Numbered from the stretch's first letter, positions 1 to 13,200 are shown. The stretch: DNA of 64,000 nucleotides from Euptelea pleiosperma (GCA_035048495.1 CM068548.1:5330469-5394468); one strand, 5' to 3'. The notes: generated by a model not told the origin, from the letters alone. Translations and numbers: made by a program.

Positions 1-2576
1 GTTTTAAAAAGGTTAAACCCCGGTTGGGTTAACCAGGGGTTTGTTCACACACGAGTCGCTTTCTGCCAACGTTTGCATACTCTAAAGTATGCAAACAGTT
101 GCATACTAGATTCACTCTAATAAGAGAATAATAAAATTTCTGATGGCGGGACCCATGAGAGCCCTAGGTGGACTAAACTCATTCAAAACACATCCATTTG
201 ACATCAGAACGACGAATCGACATTTCTGGCATGATCATACACATCAATAGACTTTATACATCCAATAATCTCACAAACTTTATTTTTTTTATTTTAAGAC
301 CTGAATTAGGGTTTCCATGAATAGTTGGACCCACATGTGAAATTTGACATTTAATACATCTTTTCGATTTTGGGAAAATTTAGAGAGTAATAAACGAATT
401 AAGATGATTCGTGCATAATGGCGTAATTTCCATATAATACATAATTAATAAATATTTAAATTATTAATATAAGTCATTTCATGTTTGATTGAGTTATAAT
501 TGTTAGGTGGGCCCATATGACCAATTTAGAAATCCTTTGGGCTTAAAAGTAACCTTAATGAAGCCTAGTGGATACATATGGGCCTTGGGGCCATTTTAAC
601 CCATAATTAATTAAAAATCAGAGTTTTAGAGGGTTGAAAAGTCTATCCCTTTGAGAGTTACGAAAATCACTTCTCATTCCCTTTATTTATGGATCTGAAA
701 AAGTTAAATGAGAGAATCCTCCCTTATCCCAACCTTTGAAAGGAAACATTTCAAATTCAAATAATTAAAATTTTAAATGTTTTTGAAAATCAAACCAACC
801 TATTTATTAAATAAGCATTAGAGATTCATTCCACAAAATTCAACTACCTTTACCAAAATATAGGGAGAGAGAAAATTCACTAGAGATAAGAGAAAACTCC
901 ATTATAGAGAAAAGAGAAAGCTCTGATCAACCTTCATCTGAAGCCCGATCACACTTAAGCTAGAACCAATCCGAAGTTGGTATAAGGTTGAAATGAGAAA
1001 GAAAGATGCACGAGAGAGGTTGGGAGAGAATGAGAGAGGGATTTGAAGGGGTTAGTGTCGAGGTAACTTATTAAAGATTAAGACTATGTTTAGAAATCGT
1101 GGCTTAAACCCTAATAAGGTTTAAGACTAGGGTTTTGTATAAATTATGGTCATTTTATAGAATTTTAGTCTACGGATTTTAATAAAGCGGTGGCTTTTTA
1201 TGTTTGTAATTATGTAGTTATAAGCCACGGTTATAATAGGGACCACGACCTAAAGGTTTACCACTACGATTTTACTAAAATCTGTGTCCATTTTGCGACA
1301 CTTTAGACTACCGATTTATTATAACCATAGCCTTTTATTTTTCTAAATTAATTTTTTTTAAATTAGACCTTTAGACTTCGTTTTTTAACAAAATTGTAGT
1401 CGTCTTTTGATTTTTTAATAGTGTTGTCTAAACAGTATCATGTAATAGTGTTTGTATTTGCTTGTTATTCGAAATTATATGCATGGTTAATTATTTTCTT
1501 CCCTTTTTATATCTTTTAAAATTTTATGATAAAAATCTATACGCCGAAGGGCTGCCGATTTTTATTCATGATTCAGTGTATTGATAATTATATGATGGTG
1601 ATAATATGAGAAAATGACATGAGATCTATGGATGTGATTGGGAATTATAGTATGATAAATGCTGATGCATGTGAATTATTGATTATTAACGATTTCCTCC
1701 GATTATCAAATCGTGGAGACGTATATCATTTTGTTAATTTATTGTATGAAGAACGATTTATTTTCAAGCAAGAAAGGCCTGGAGCCTTTGGGTGAAAAGC
1801 CCTGAACCCACTGCAGAAGAGTTTACGAGCTACTTCCGGCGTGGAAAGGAGAATGAGACATCTCGATGGGTTGTAGTATAAAATAAATACCTTAGATCAT
1901 ACGGTTTATTTTTACTATTTGTGCTAGGATTATTGTTATTGAAAATGGTTAGCATGTATGATTGGAATGCAAGCATGATAAAGAATGACATGTTAATTCG
2001 ATATTCTTGAATACCCTCTTGTACTGTGAATTTTTCTATGGGCTTTTAGCTCATGGCCTTTGCTGGTACCTAAATTTTGTAGAAAATGAGGAACCCGATG
2101 AGGAAAATCATGAGAGGATGAGTATGGAACCAAGGCGACGGGTGATGGCCTTAATGATGGAGATGATGGATCGGAGGAGATCTAGACATCCTCATTATGG
2201 ATGAACCTTATTTCTTTACTTTTTTTTTTTCTATTTTATGATCAACATTGGGTCATTTCAAATTGTAACACTTTTTATTTAGTTTAATGGATGATTATAG
2301 CATGGTTGGTTTATTTGATGAATTTTGCCATTTGATAAATTATAATTTATCTTAGGAGTTGCAACGCTTTTGCATAATTGAATAATTAAGATAAGTTTAA
2401 ACCTAAATAAATTCATAATAAGATTGAAGGACCGAGTCCACTGGGTTAGAACCAATTTCACTAGGCAGGATAGTAATCATAAGATTTTTATCACACCCTG
2501 AATTTTGGGTAAACGAGCTGATCCACAGGCAATTGGGTTGGGTCAAGAACCCAGATTTCGGGGCGTGACATTAGTA
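1..2576. other. Gene-free stretch, possible LTR remnant
   Basis: No supported gene. The part 1046-2572 may be a solo LTR or LTR fragment: it opens with TGTCGAGG, closes with GCGTGACA, and TTAG occurs just outside both ends. Its 3' portion (2493-2572) reads like the end of a plant LTR. The 4-base flank match is weak and no internal retrotransposon domain adjoins it. Positions 1-1045 hold nothing I recognise. Confidence 0.25.
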
Positions 2577-3591
2577 TTATTGTCTCCCTCCTTTAACCAC
2601 TTAATTATGGACTTTTGCTTCCACCACATTTCCTCCATTTCACCAAGTGCAAATATTTCACTTTCAAGTTGACCATCCTTATGTTTTCCTCCATGGATAA
2701 AGGACCCAACTCCTCTTGCCTATCGAACAAAGTGATATCCTCAATTAGTAGACTCTTTTTATGATCGATCCTTCCAACTTCTCCCTATTCTAGAACTTGA
2801 TCCTTGAGCTTTCAACTTACGTCTAAAAATTGATCCCACCTTGCTAGTAAAATTAAAGGATTTTCACCTCTTCCACCTATTCTTGAATAGTGGACACAAC
2901 AACCACATATTTTCAAATCAAAATGGTACGTGGCGAGAGTTAAAACCCCCACAATCTAAAATAAGTGGAGTATCATCTGAGGCAACCCTCGGAATTGTCA
3001 CCAAATAAACTATTGGAAAATGTTCTTCCTAGTTGGGAGTGACTAAAAATTTGTCCAATCTACATAATATTGGACTATCTTGGTTATTAGTCCAGGTAAA
3101 AATAACTCTTCGCATAGGAATATCCATAAGGCAATTCTTATTGATAAAATCCCTCATACTTTTGGTGATTTACCACCAACATTCTTCTCATTAATGAATC
3201 GTATTAAAGTCTCCCACGATACACCAAGGATCATCTCAAATTCTTCTAAAAAATGCTCTGTTTGACTGTTAACCGATGGCCCATATACCCCTAAACACAC
3301 CCGATAAAATTGTTCTTTTACACATTTGCACCGAATGGATACTAAATAAGCTCCAACCAAAATCTCTTCCACCTCAAGAAATTTACGATTCCAAATCATC
3401 ACTATGGGGGAAAAATATCTAATCAATCCCACACAATGTTCGAGGAATGTACAATTCATATCTTGAGGTAGATCAGGCGAGTTGATTAGATCTAGAGCTT
3501 CTGGACCTAGAATTTCTTCTTGCGGCTGCAGATAAGTGGGTAGCTCCTCCAAGGATGGTGGTGTACCTGTCAAAAACACTTCGACGCTCAA
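2577..3591 (-). pseudogene. LINE retrotransposon relic (endonuclease to start of RT)
   Basis: Read on the minus strand, 3591-3154 is an open stretch of about 145 codons. It carries the middle of a LINE apurinic-like endonuclease: a WNRKFLEVEEILVGAYLVS block followed by LGVYGP, as in plant L1-type endonucleases. Below 3154 the frame continues as RRVIFTWTNNQDSP then LCRLDKFLVTP, which matches the conserved 'W.N...P...RLDRFLV' stretch. After a stop come PRVASDDTPLILDCGG, FENMWL and finally KQKSIIKWLKEGDNNT, the segment that precedes reverse transcriptase in such elements. Several in-frame stops and frame changes break it, and the active-site ends and the RT itself are missing. This is a 5'-part relic of a dead LINE, not a gene. 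The open frame at 3591 starts with TTG, so no start codon should be assigned. Confidence 0.8.
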
Positions 3592-4011
3592 GTCAGGGAA
3601 TGTTTGTCGAAGAACAGGTCAGACACTCAAATTAAAGATGAAGTGGATCTCTTAGTCCTAGAATGTTGAATCTGGAAGTTTCAAGGTTTCAGTTCTGGAT
3701 CGGGGGATCAAGATCCCTTTCTCTGTTCTGGTTGTCGTATATTTATAGCCTACTAGTGATCTGTCACTTTTTCCACTTGTCTACTCCTCATTTGACACAA
3801 CCTCTTCTTGTTATATTTGAACCTCTTTCATTTAGTTAAATCTGAAATAGTTTATGTGGCAGCTTACGTAGCAGATATTTTGTATAAGAAAGTGGTGGGA
3901 GTTTAGATTATTGGCCAGATCTGATACCATGTGGCACCTTTCATATAGATGCTGACGTGTTGATAGTCTATTGGTCAGGATACTTATCTGTCGTAAAGTT
4001 TAATGTTGTCA
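3592..4011. other. Gene-free spacer
   Basis: About 400 bases between the LINE relic and the minisatellite. No reading frame or repeat recognised. Confidence 0.5.
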
Positions 4012-4361
4012 CTTGTCGAAAAGATTTGATTGTCTTGACCGTCAAGTGTAATGATGAAGGACTTGTCAGGAAGGGTTGAATGTATTGACCGTCAAGTGTA
4101 CTACTGAAAGACTTGTCGAGAAGGGTTGGATGCCTTGACCGTCAAGTCTAATGATGAAAAACTTGCCGGGAAGGGTTGAATGCCTTGACCGTCAAGTGTA
4201 ATGCAAAAACACTTGCTGGGAAGGGTTGAATGCATTGACCATCAAGTGTAATGTTGAAAGACTCATCAGAAAAGATTGAAGGCCTTGACTGTCAAGTGTA
4301 ATGATGAAAGACTTGTCAGGAAGGGTTGAATGCCTTGATTGACAAATTTATTGATGAGCTT
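4012..4361. repeat. 50-bp minisatellite, seven units
   Basis: Seven head-to-tail units start at 4012, 4062, 4112, 4162, 4212, 4262 and 4312, each exactly 50 bases. The conserved core of each is TTGACCGTCAAGTGTAATG, which itself contains the near-palindrome TTGAC-CGTCAA. The middle units are closest to each other; the first and last are degraded. Confidence 0.9.
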
Positions 4362-4955
4362 AATACATTTCGTTACTGACCTTTCTCGAGACGTATTTTC
4401 TTGGAAGTCTTATCGAACATGTGGCGTCCTCAGATGTATCTGATGTGTATCAGAAAAGTTAACTGATGTCTCTAAAAAGTTGATGGTTGTCTCTGGCTAG
4501 TCCTATCGATTCATTTATTTATACAAGCCTCGAGGTGCTAGGTGTCAATTTTCAACGCACAACCTGTGCTGTGTCAAGGACATATGTCAAATTCTCATAG
4601 GCCAAAAAATATGGTACCCACATCGCCCCTCGTTTTTGAGAAGATTAAGTGTCTTTGTCATTTTTTCTGGAAAAGATCTTTATTGTCCATGGCATGTGGT
4701 AAAAATTTGATCACTGGATTTTTTAATCGGTCATTCGACCATCGTTTATCGCATTTAATGTAGCATTTGTTGGCGTGACTGATGTGCTGATGTGTCCGTA
4801 TAAGTGTGGAACCCGAAGTACGACCGTTGAATGGAATGATCGGCGTGTGCGAATCCCAACGTATGGAGCTGTCGAATCGTCCGAATATTTTTTGAATTTT
4901 GGTGCCCACGGTCTGATACTGCCAGACATGCAGTTTGCTAAACCCACCTATCTAC
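4362..4955. other. Gene-free spacer
   Basis: No supported gene. Several short open frames on both strands overlap one another around 4540-4960 and have no recognisable domain. Confidence 0.5.
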
Positions 4956-5534
4956 TCTTGGTCTAATCGATTGTACTGTACGGATGTGTTTTTGTTCATG
5001 AAAGCAATCGATTGTACTCAGGTCCAATCGATCTTATACTATAGAAGTTCTATCCCAGATGGTCCAATCGATTGTAATCAGAGAGTCTAATCGATCGGAT
5101 TGGTCTAATCAATTGTAGAGTAAACTCCAATTGATTGGACTTAGGGAAGATTCTGTCTCGTAGAGTCCAATCGATTATACAGTAGACTCCAATCGATTGG
5201 ACTTCCCTTAGTCAAAATATTTACTTCTTTGAGTACAAAATGACTTGGGTTAGCCCTTTGACTTAGTTCAACCATTAACAAGATTTTAATCACCTATTCA
5301 TATGGTCACTATGTCACTTACCTTCCTATGCGAGCGGACATGATCTTCAATAGACGAATATCAGTTGCTCAGATGACTCAAGTCGTTAACCGTCCAATTC
5401 TTGCGATCTTCATCGGCGAAGAATGGGTACCACGATATCTTCGAAGCTACACTAATGCTCGTAGGAACTATTATAAGAATGTTTATGTCACACAAAATCT
5501 TTACCAAAATTAGAATAAGAAATTATTCTTTACA
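4956..5534 (-). mobile_element. Truncated copia-type LTR with ATCGAT motif cluster
   Basis: On the minus strand this begins TGTAAAGAATAATTTC at 5534. It is collinear with the start of the LTR at 51071 (TGTAAGGAATATTTTC): both contain the sequence around 5330-5500 about GCTCAGATGACTC and the Tyr-Thr-like block near 5450. From about 5206 down to 4956 both hold a dense cluster of near-palindromic TCCAATCGATTGGA motifs. The lower boundary is where similarity fades, so the LTR looks truncated. Confidence 0.6.
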
Positions 5535-5635
5535 AAATCTAATATCTGTCTATTTGTCAAATCGGACGACCAGTCACCGTAGAGCCCGGTCTAAGAAATC
5601 CTCGAATCATGCACTCGCATTTCCCTACCCCTCCG

Positions 5636-6320
5636 ACTATAAATAGCCCTCCCCTCTTCACTCTAGACTTACCAATTAACTCAGCCTTCTCTTGAGCTAT
5701 TCATCACCAATATATTTTTTTCTAAGCTCTTTAGCTTTTGTTCTTGCTCCCTTGCCCTCGTGCTTGCCTCGGTGGTGTACTTGCCTTATGGGAGATCAAC
5801 TTTGGTGGTCCGCATTCTTCGGTTCTAGATCGACTCGGGTGATTATTGCACGCTGCGGTTCTAATCTACAACCTTGGTTAAAGCTTCATCAACAACGAAC
5901 CTATGTTCCTCTACTAAGAGGTAACTTTCTTTATTGGGAGTGTTCTCTTAAGAATCACTCCCATAATAATTCTATCCATCCATATTGTTACCCTGCTTGA
6001 GTTAAGAGTGATCTTGATTAAGATGGAGTTTTGTTTCGACCTTATTTTTTCAATATCGATTGCGATCGAGACTGGGTCCTTTACCCTATTCAATATTGTA
6101 AGGTTGCTTAGGTATTGAATTAAAAATGTACTAAGGCTCAATGAAACCATTTGAAAAGTGGACGTAGGTGTTGAGTCACCGAACCACTATAAGTATATAT
6201 GTTGTGGATTGTTGTCTATGCTTTTGTTAATTTGATTACTCCATATGTTTAAGCATATTAGTAACCCACTCAGGTTAAAATTAATAGACCTATTCACCCC
6301 CTTCTAGGCCATCTTGTATC
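5636..6320 (+). mobile_element. Copia LTR 3' part (TATA to U5 end)
   Basis: A TATA-like box (CTATAAATAGCCC) lies at about 5637-5650, followed by a pyrimidine-rich leader. The stretch ends with ACCTATTCACCCCCTTCTAGG at about 6292-6312, a sequence typical of the 3' end of plant copia LTRs. There is no long coding frame. The upstream limit is not clear because it abuts the opposite-strand LTR fragment. Confidence 0.5.
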
Positions 6321-7200
6321 AATATTAAGGGAACTTCAAGACTATCCAATACTACTATTATTCTCGAGTATGCTTTCCCACAAATGGGGAGTATGAACTT
6401 CAATGGTACTTATACGGCTCTATTCTCTTCGAGGGACATGCAAATGCTTGATGTATGCTTTTTTAAAAATTATACAATTTTTTAAAACTATTTCTTTTGA
6501 AAGTGAGGGATAACCCTTCCACAATTACCTTGATTTTTGAAAATTTTTGGTGTATTGCTACTATACATCTTAGGGCTTGAAATAAATAAGAAGATATCTG
6601 CTTATCTTCCTGTATACTCACAACATCCGAAAAAGATGATTTCAAAAAAGATGATGCATTCTTATTTGTATGCTCTTTATTTTTATCTGGAAATGTTCTA
6701 GGTTTATGAAAACTCATAATGCAATTTTTTTTTCTGTGAGTTGTCACGTTTTAAAGTGATCATTTCTCCACGAAAATGAGATGTACGTGTTAAGCGTCTC
6801 AATATTCCTTCTTTGATTTTCTTTTTCCCTCTTCCATCGAGGTCCATTGGCCCAAGTCATTTTTTTTCACTCATTCTTCTTTTCTTTTTTTCTCTTTTTT
6901 TGTATCCCATTTTCCCTTTTTAGGAACACGAGGGACTTTTGGAGAATTTTGGGTATAGGTGGAATCCATGATATGTGCAGTATTGTGGATGCCGTCCACA
7001 AACTCGAACAGAAACAACAACTCGTTTGAGTTTCTATTTTGTTGGTTTGTGAAAATAGCAAAAGTAGGTTCATCTTTTACAAAATTACATCCTCTCTTGT
7101 TCTTCTTCAGATTCATTTCTCCTAGAAACTCTCTTTTTTTATTCTAGTGATATTACAAAAAAGTCCATGTTTTCTCGTGAGTGAAAAAAAGGTGGCATAA
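6321..7200. other. Gene-free spacer
   Basis: T-rich and AT-rich sequence. Overlapping short frames on both strands around 6847-7147 have no domain. Nothing recognised. Confidence 0.5.
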
Positions 7201-7655
7201 CAGCATATCTCCAATTGGGAGTCTCTATCTTCATATTTGATGAAGCTTTTGCAAAATCAAACTCCAACCGAGCTCTATATCTACATTCAAATTTGAAGTC
7301 GGGCTCTATATCTCTATTCTTAGCTTCAAATATAGAGCCTTCTACTCTTTGGCTTCAAATACAGATACCTACATTTAACTTTTGAATTTTCATTTTTATT
7401 TCCTTTTAAAAAACTTTGATACTTTTTGTATCATTTTGAAAAACATCTACTTTTTACCAACAAATTTTCAATACATTTTTTTGTCATTTTTAAAAAACTT
7501 TTTAATAGCTTTTCTGTCCTTTTTGAAAAAGATATTTTTTGAAGTCATGGTTGGTTGGAGCACAACCCTTAATTTTTAGAGGGTGTCTCTATCTTAAAAT
7601 TTGAAAAAGATATTTTTTTTGAAGCCAGAATTTGAAGACGCTGGTTGGAGATGCT
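7201..7655. mobile_element. MITE with CATCTCCAA-type ends
   Basis: The left end reads AGCATATCTCCAATTGG and the right end, inverted, reads AGCATCTCCAACC. The interior is AT-rich with repeated TTTTGAAAAA tracts and a second internal GTTGGTTGGAGC copy near 7550. No coding capacity. The target duplication was not resolved. Confidence 0.45.
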
Positions 7656-8082
7656 ATCGGAAACTCCATGAGATTCCTCAAAAAAAAAAAAAACTGCGGA
7701 GAAAACTTATAAATAATGTTCACACTAGAGGAATATAAAATCACCACTCCTTCGATTTCAGTACATTAAAAAGAAGAGAATTTATGTTTACTAAACAAAA
7801 TGGGACTTTATAGGCAAACATGCTCCTATTCCCAATGCTAAGAAATGAAATCTACTTAGCTCTTCCTTGCCATTGAATGATATACTTTTAAGTGAGATGG
7901 AAGCATTTTTAGCAGAAATCCCATAGCCCATAAAATACTACAGTCCAGAAAATCTATTCATATATCCATGATCAGACTCATTGACTACACCAAGGAGTTT
8001 TCTTCAGTCTATATTTTATCAGAAACAATATCTTTAGCCAACAAGATATCATTTCTTTATCTGATTATGGCCATTCCATTTA

Positions 8083-8121
<39 letters not shown>

Positions 8122-8347
8122 GTACCCACATGCAAGACCTACAAGTAATATTAATCTAAGAGGTAGATATATATGGACAACTAATCTCATTTGACATTAC
8201 TTTGTAGGAGGATAACTTGATAGGTCATCTTCATATATTTTGAGTGGTCATTTTCATATTTTTAATTGGAACTTTTAGGAGTTAACACAGCTTCTCCTTG
8301 TAATTTAATTATATTTCTGTACTTGGACCTTGGCATCTTCAAATATA
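7656..8347. other. Gene-free spacer with CT microsatellite
   Basis: No gene. A (TC)17 microsatellite occupies about 8086-8119. Confidence 0.7.
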
Positions 8348-8476
8348 CTATATATAACAAGGGAGCTCAGTTGTCTCCCCCCTCTTATAGGCTTCAATAA
8401 AGAAGGGCGAGATCTTATCCCCCAACTGGACGGTGGATCTAAGCTGCTCACCCCGTGGGGATGGGCCACCCACTAG
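8348..8476 (+). mobile_element. Helitron-like non-autonomous repeat, copy 1
   Basis: About 130 bp running from a TATATAACAAG start to ...GGGCCACCCACTAG followed by T. The 3' CTAG end next to T and the GTGGGGATGGGCCAC potential stem just before it fit a short Helitron derivative. Three more copies in opposite orientation occur at 22525, 63785 and 63951. Confidence 0.5.
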
Positions 8477-9283
8477 TATAATACAGAAGTGGTCGTACCT
8501 TACACACATTTAGACATAAAATGGAGATTCAGCTAAGATATTAACTGGTTTTGTTACTCAACAATAAGACAAATCATATCCAAGGTAGATCACGGAGGAC
8601 GACACTCGGGATGTTGGTTCTGTGAGTGATATTTTCCAAGGAGGAGACAAAAGGCAACCACATGCATTAATAGTGCACATAACTTTCCTAGTCCTCAATG
8701 GGGCCTTGTATATTGTTTTTCTTAAAGTTTTCAGGTCCTAAAGAACAAGAGTTGGTCGCTGTAGCATCTCCACATGTGGTCAAGAGCTCTCATTGTCGTT
8801 TCCAAGGACCCTCTTCTAGTTTGTATCAACAACCAAAATGCTCATAATAAAATCCATGAAGACTTCTTGGTCTTTCCACTCTTTTTCATTCTTAATGTAA
8901 GAAAAAGAGTCCCCATAAGCATTGTTTCTTTCCAAAGCACCTATAACCTAGAGAGAGGTCCAAATCTCCATTAGAATCCTGTCTCAAATCATTTAACTTA
9001 GTTTAAACTTGGGTCCCACTTGGTGCATTTTAGCATGTACCTAGATGATCTGTTTCAGATCGTATAGGTAGCTACATAGGTCTATAAGCAACATAGTTGT
9101 ATATATGTGCACATGTGGGTTGTCTCCACTAGATCTCTCCGGTCATAAACAACCCATTTGGAACACCAAATTTTTTTTGCTGGGAAATGGAAATTTTATT
9201 AAGAGAAAAGGAAATTGGAATACAGAGAAAAAAATGGGAGGGTTGCATCACCAAAAAGATAGACATCCCAACTAGTTTGGCAC
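8477..9283. other. Gene-free spacer
   Basis: No supported gene; a 66-codon frame at 8774-8974 has no recognisable domain. The last bases (9276-9283, TTTGGCAC) are the left target duplication of the outer hAT element. Confidence 0.5.
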
Positions 9284-9363
9284 TAGTGGCGGAGCCAGGA
9301 ATTGATCAAGGGGTTCAAAATCGTAAAAAAGAATAAATCAAGGTGGGCAAACCAAAGGAAAAG

Positions 9364-9382
9364 CATGGTTCGAAGTCTCGGG
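9364..9382 (+). repeat. hAT left terminal inverted repeat
   Basis: CATGGTTCGAAGTCTCGGG, an exact inverted match to 15488-15506. Confidence 0.95.
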
Positions 9383-9443
9383 ATCGGCGGTTGGATTGGA
9401 CCCCTCCGATCCCGAGTTGGATCGGATGGATCGGCTGGATCGG

Positions 9444-9760
9444 TCCGATCCACCGTGATCCGGTCTCGGAAAAAAAAAATGCAAAAAAATGCAAAAAAAT
9501 GAAGAAAAAATTCAAAAAATTGTAGAAAAATCAGAAAAAATCATAAAAATTCATAAAAGAAATCATATAATTAGAAAACACATAAAACATTAGGAAGTCG
9601 ACTGGATCGATCCGATCCACCGTGATCCCGAGAAGGAAAAATAAAAAATCCTAAAAAATGCAAAAAAATTCAAAAAATTGTAGAAAAATCAGATAAAATC
9701 ATAAAAATTCATAAAAGAAATCATAAAATTAGAAAACACATAAAACATTAAGAATATAAA
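9444..9760. repeat. Subterminal tandem duplication in the hAT left arm
   Basis: Two direct copies of about 165 bp. Each begins with GATCCGATCCACCGTGATCC-like sequence (about 9444 and 9608), followed by the same A-rich run with ATTGTAGAAAAATCAG and TTAGAAAACACATAAAACAT. Confidence 0.75.
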
Positions 9761-10261
9761 TATTCTAACCTCTTGTGATGGAAGAAAAGTATAAAAAATA
9801 AAAAAATAAATGTAAAAAAATCATAAAAATTTATAAAAAAAATAAAAAACAAACCTATGAACAATAATAATGTATGATTATAAAAAAAAAATCTACTTAG
9901 ACTCCTATAAAGCCACTGGAACACAAGCTTCTACATATTTACATAAGATATTAAAACAAATAGATATGTACAATCCAAAAGATATTAAATTTGGTGGATC
10001 AAACTCATCATTTGTTAAATAGTTTGGAGAATCTACAAATTCTTGCTACTTAGTGCTAAACTAGTAAACGCTAAAACAATTTTAAGACCCACAAATAAGT
10101 ACCTGTTACGTACGCGACTCATACCAGTTGCTTAAACACATCCTTTAGCTTGGAGTCTTATACCTGCAAAAATAAAGATTTTCAATGATTAACTCAATAA
10201 ATGCAAATATAGCTTCTGAAAATAATAATAAAGAGTCAAAATAAATAAACTTACGATTGGA

Positions 10262-13200
10262 CTATTGTTCATAGTAACCATCAGGGGGGTTCATAGGAAA
10301 GAAAAATGACCCATACTGGGTGGATGCAGTATCGTTGGGCTCTGTAGTGTCATAGCTCCCTCCAGATTGTCCATAATATCCACTATAGCTATGGTCGGAC
10401 TGTGATTGGCCATAATCATAGCTATGTGGCTGCTGATCATAACCATATTGATGTTGAGGAGGCTGACCATAACCATGTGGATAAAATGGCTGCTGAGGTT
10501 GATGTACTTCAGACTGACCATAATCATAATTATCCCCTCCATATCCAAGCTGACCACCATAGTCCTCAATATTCATCCCATGTACTTGTTCATCCAAGTC
10601 GGTGAGTCTTGCATCAAACTCACTCGGGCCACCCCTACTAGTACCAACATGATCTCTCTGTGCCCAATCATCGTTGCTTGGGTGTCTAGGTAAGGCAGTT
10701 GGTCTTCTACTACGTCGGCCTCGTAGTCCCCACCCACCATGATCAGTGTCTTGAGTGATGATTACATTGTCATCTGGGTGTGTGTCGCCTAAACGACCTC
10801 CCTCAACACTTCCACTCTCCCCGACTCCACCACCATCGCCCCAATTCCAGCCATCTCCCCTATCACCACCACCACTACCACTAGCACCAGCACCAACACC
10901 AGCACCACCATCACCATCACCATCACCACCACCACCATCATCATCATCATCGTCGTCATTTGAACCACGACTTCGATGCTGTGTCGAATCATCTTCGCGA
11001 CTTGGAACACCTTCATCTAACCATGACAAGTCATCTCCATCAAATGCAGGGGGTTCTTTTTCTCTTAACCATTCATCAAGAACATCGCTGTTTTCAAATA
11101 TATAATCCAAATCAATTGGATTATAATAATCTTCTTCATCTCTTGTATCAGTTAGATTACGAACCCGAAGTCGCATATTATAGTGGACGTATACCAGATT
11201 CTCCAACCTCATCATTGATAATCTATTCCGTGGCTTTGAATGGATGAGGGAGAAGGTGCTCCAATTTCTTTCACAGCCTGATGATGAACATGTTTGGCTT
11301 AATACTTTAATCGCAATCTTTCGTAAGGCAAGAGCAGACTCACCATAATTGTACCACCATTTAGCTGGGAAAAAAAAATATATTAAAATTTAATATACTG
11401 TAAAGTAATTATTCATCTAATGAAGTATAACATCGACATACTTGGTAGACTAAACTTTGCTCTTTTCTGAGCGAGTGGATCGCCAAATTCTCCCCTTCCT
11501 TCTTCATAAAGTCTTATCTGTGACCAATATTAAAAACTCACAATTAATTAATAATCTGTATCAAATATAAATAAAAGTCTTAATAATAACATATTTATAC
11601 CTGATCAATTGCTTCTCCTGCACTATCCATATTCGGTTCAAGTCTTTTTATGACGTTTTTTAAACTTGTCCTTATATCTTGGTGATGGGAAAAGTCTTCG
11701 TCATATCGAAATTTTGGATTTAAAAAATACGCTACAAAATAAAAATAATTGTCAATAACTAATAGACATTAATAACATCAAAAATACATATTGTCAAATG
11801 CAGTATTATAGCTTACCTGCTGCATGGAGATCTTGATGAAGTTGTGTCTCCCATCTTCTGTCAATGATTTCAAAGTAACGTTGATGATGACGGACTTGAG
11901 CACTAATCACCTCTTTGGCTCTTTTCATCGCTTCAAATATTACACCCAAAGTAGGTTTCTTGTCTTGATCCACAATTTTTAGAACCTTGACAAGTGGTCC
12001 CATAATTTTGCATACCTCTTCAGCGTTACCCCAAAATTCATCATTTAGAATTAACTTTGAGACATCCCTAGCTTGTTCCTTCTTTTTTTTATCTTTGCTG
12101 TACGTATGTCTAACAAGCTCTTTCCACTCATCTGATATAAACATTTGTCTCAGTGCATCCTGATATCGGATAAGACTTTCAAGAGAAATAAATTCTGTTG
12201 CGAATCTAGTGATACCAGGACGTAACAAGTCTCTATTGTCAGTAAATGTCTTCATCAAGTTTACTAACTTTGTGCTGTTGTAAATAAAAGAAGTTATTCT
12301 CCGTCCATCCTTAATGGTATCACTGACTCGTTTTGTCTTTCCAATATCCTCAAGTATAAGATCAATGCAGTGTGCCGCACAAGGACTCCAGTATAAATGT
12401 CGCCTTTTTTTCATCAACTCTAGCCCTGCACGCTTAAATGACGCTTCGTTATCCGTCACAATCTGGATAACATTCTCTTCTCCCACCTCCTCGATCATCT
12501 TATCCATTAACTCGAGAATGTAACTCGATGTTTTCTCTTTTCCAGATGTGTCTACAGACTTGAGAAATATCATATCTTTATCACAGTAGACCATAAAATT
12601 AATGATAGACTTCCTAGTTTTGGAAGTCCAGCCATCGCACATCAGTGTGCATCCAAATTCTGTCCATTTCTTCTTTTTGCCATTTATATATTGATTTAGC
12701 TCCGCCACCTCTTCTTTTAAATACTTGTTTGCCAGCTGATATGGGGTTGGTCCCTTTACGGGTCCCGCTTCACCAATGGTGTCAATCATGGTTTGAAAGT
12801 AAGGACTCTTTGCTGCATTGAAGGGAATTGAGCTGAACATAAAAAATTTTGAAATTACTTTTCCCACTTTATGCACGACTTGTTTTCCACCCCATGCTTC
12901 CTTCAACTTTTTTTGTCTTCCTCCTGCAGACTTATATAAGTAAGGGTCAATTCCTCCCGTAGGAGCTTTGGTTGTGGCATCAACATCTTTATCTGTTCTT
13001 CGTGATCGAGTAGAAGGCTCGTGTACACTGGTACTACGACGCATCATATCTCTAATATCAGTACCACCACGCACACTTGCACTACGAGGAATCCCCCCTC
13101 TACCGATGTGTATACCAGACGAACTTGCCTCCCCAGATACAGAGTGTCTTCTTTGAGCTTGTTCATCGGCCTCTCGTCTGCTTTCACGTATGGCCCGTCT

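Noticed and set aside
4012..4361. Regular 50-bp repeats resembling a CRISPR array
   Set aside because: There are no unique spacers between repeats, and this is plant nuclear DNA; it is an ordinary minisatellite.
5692..6000. 102-codon + frame with a hydrophobic start
   Set aside because: It sits just after an LTR TATA box in a leader region, has no domain, and is not kept in related LTRs.
10402..11105. Open frames on + of up to 116 codons (Pro/Ser and His/Asn rich)
   Set aside because: They are antisense shadows of the low-complexity part of the transposase; the minus-strand frame is the one that joins through spliced exons and carries the domains.
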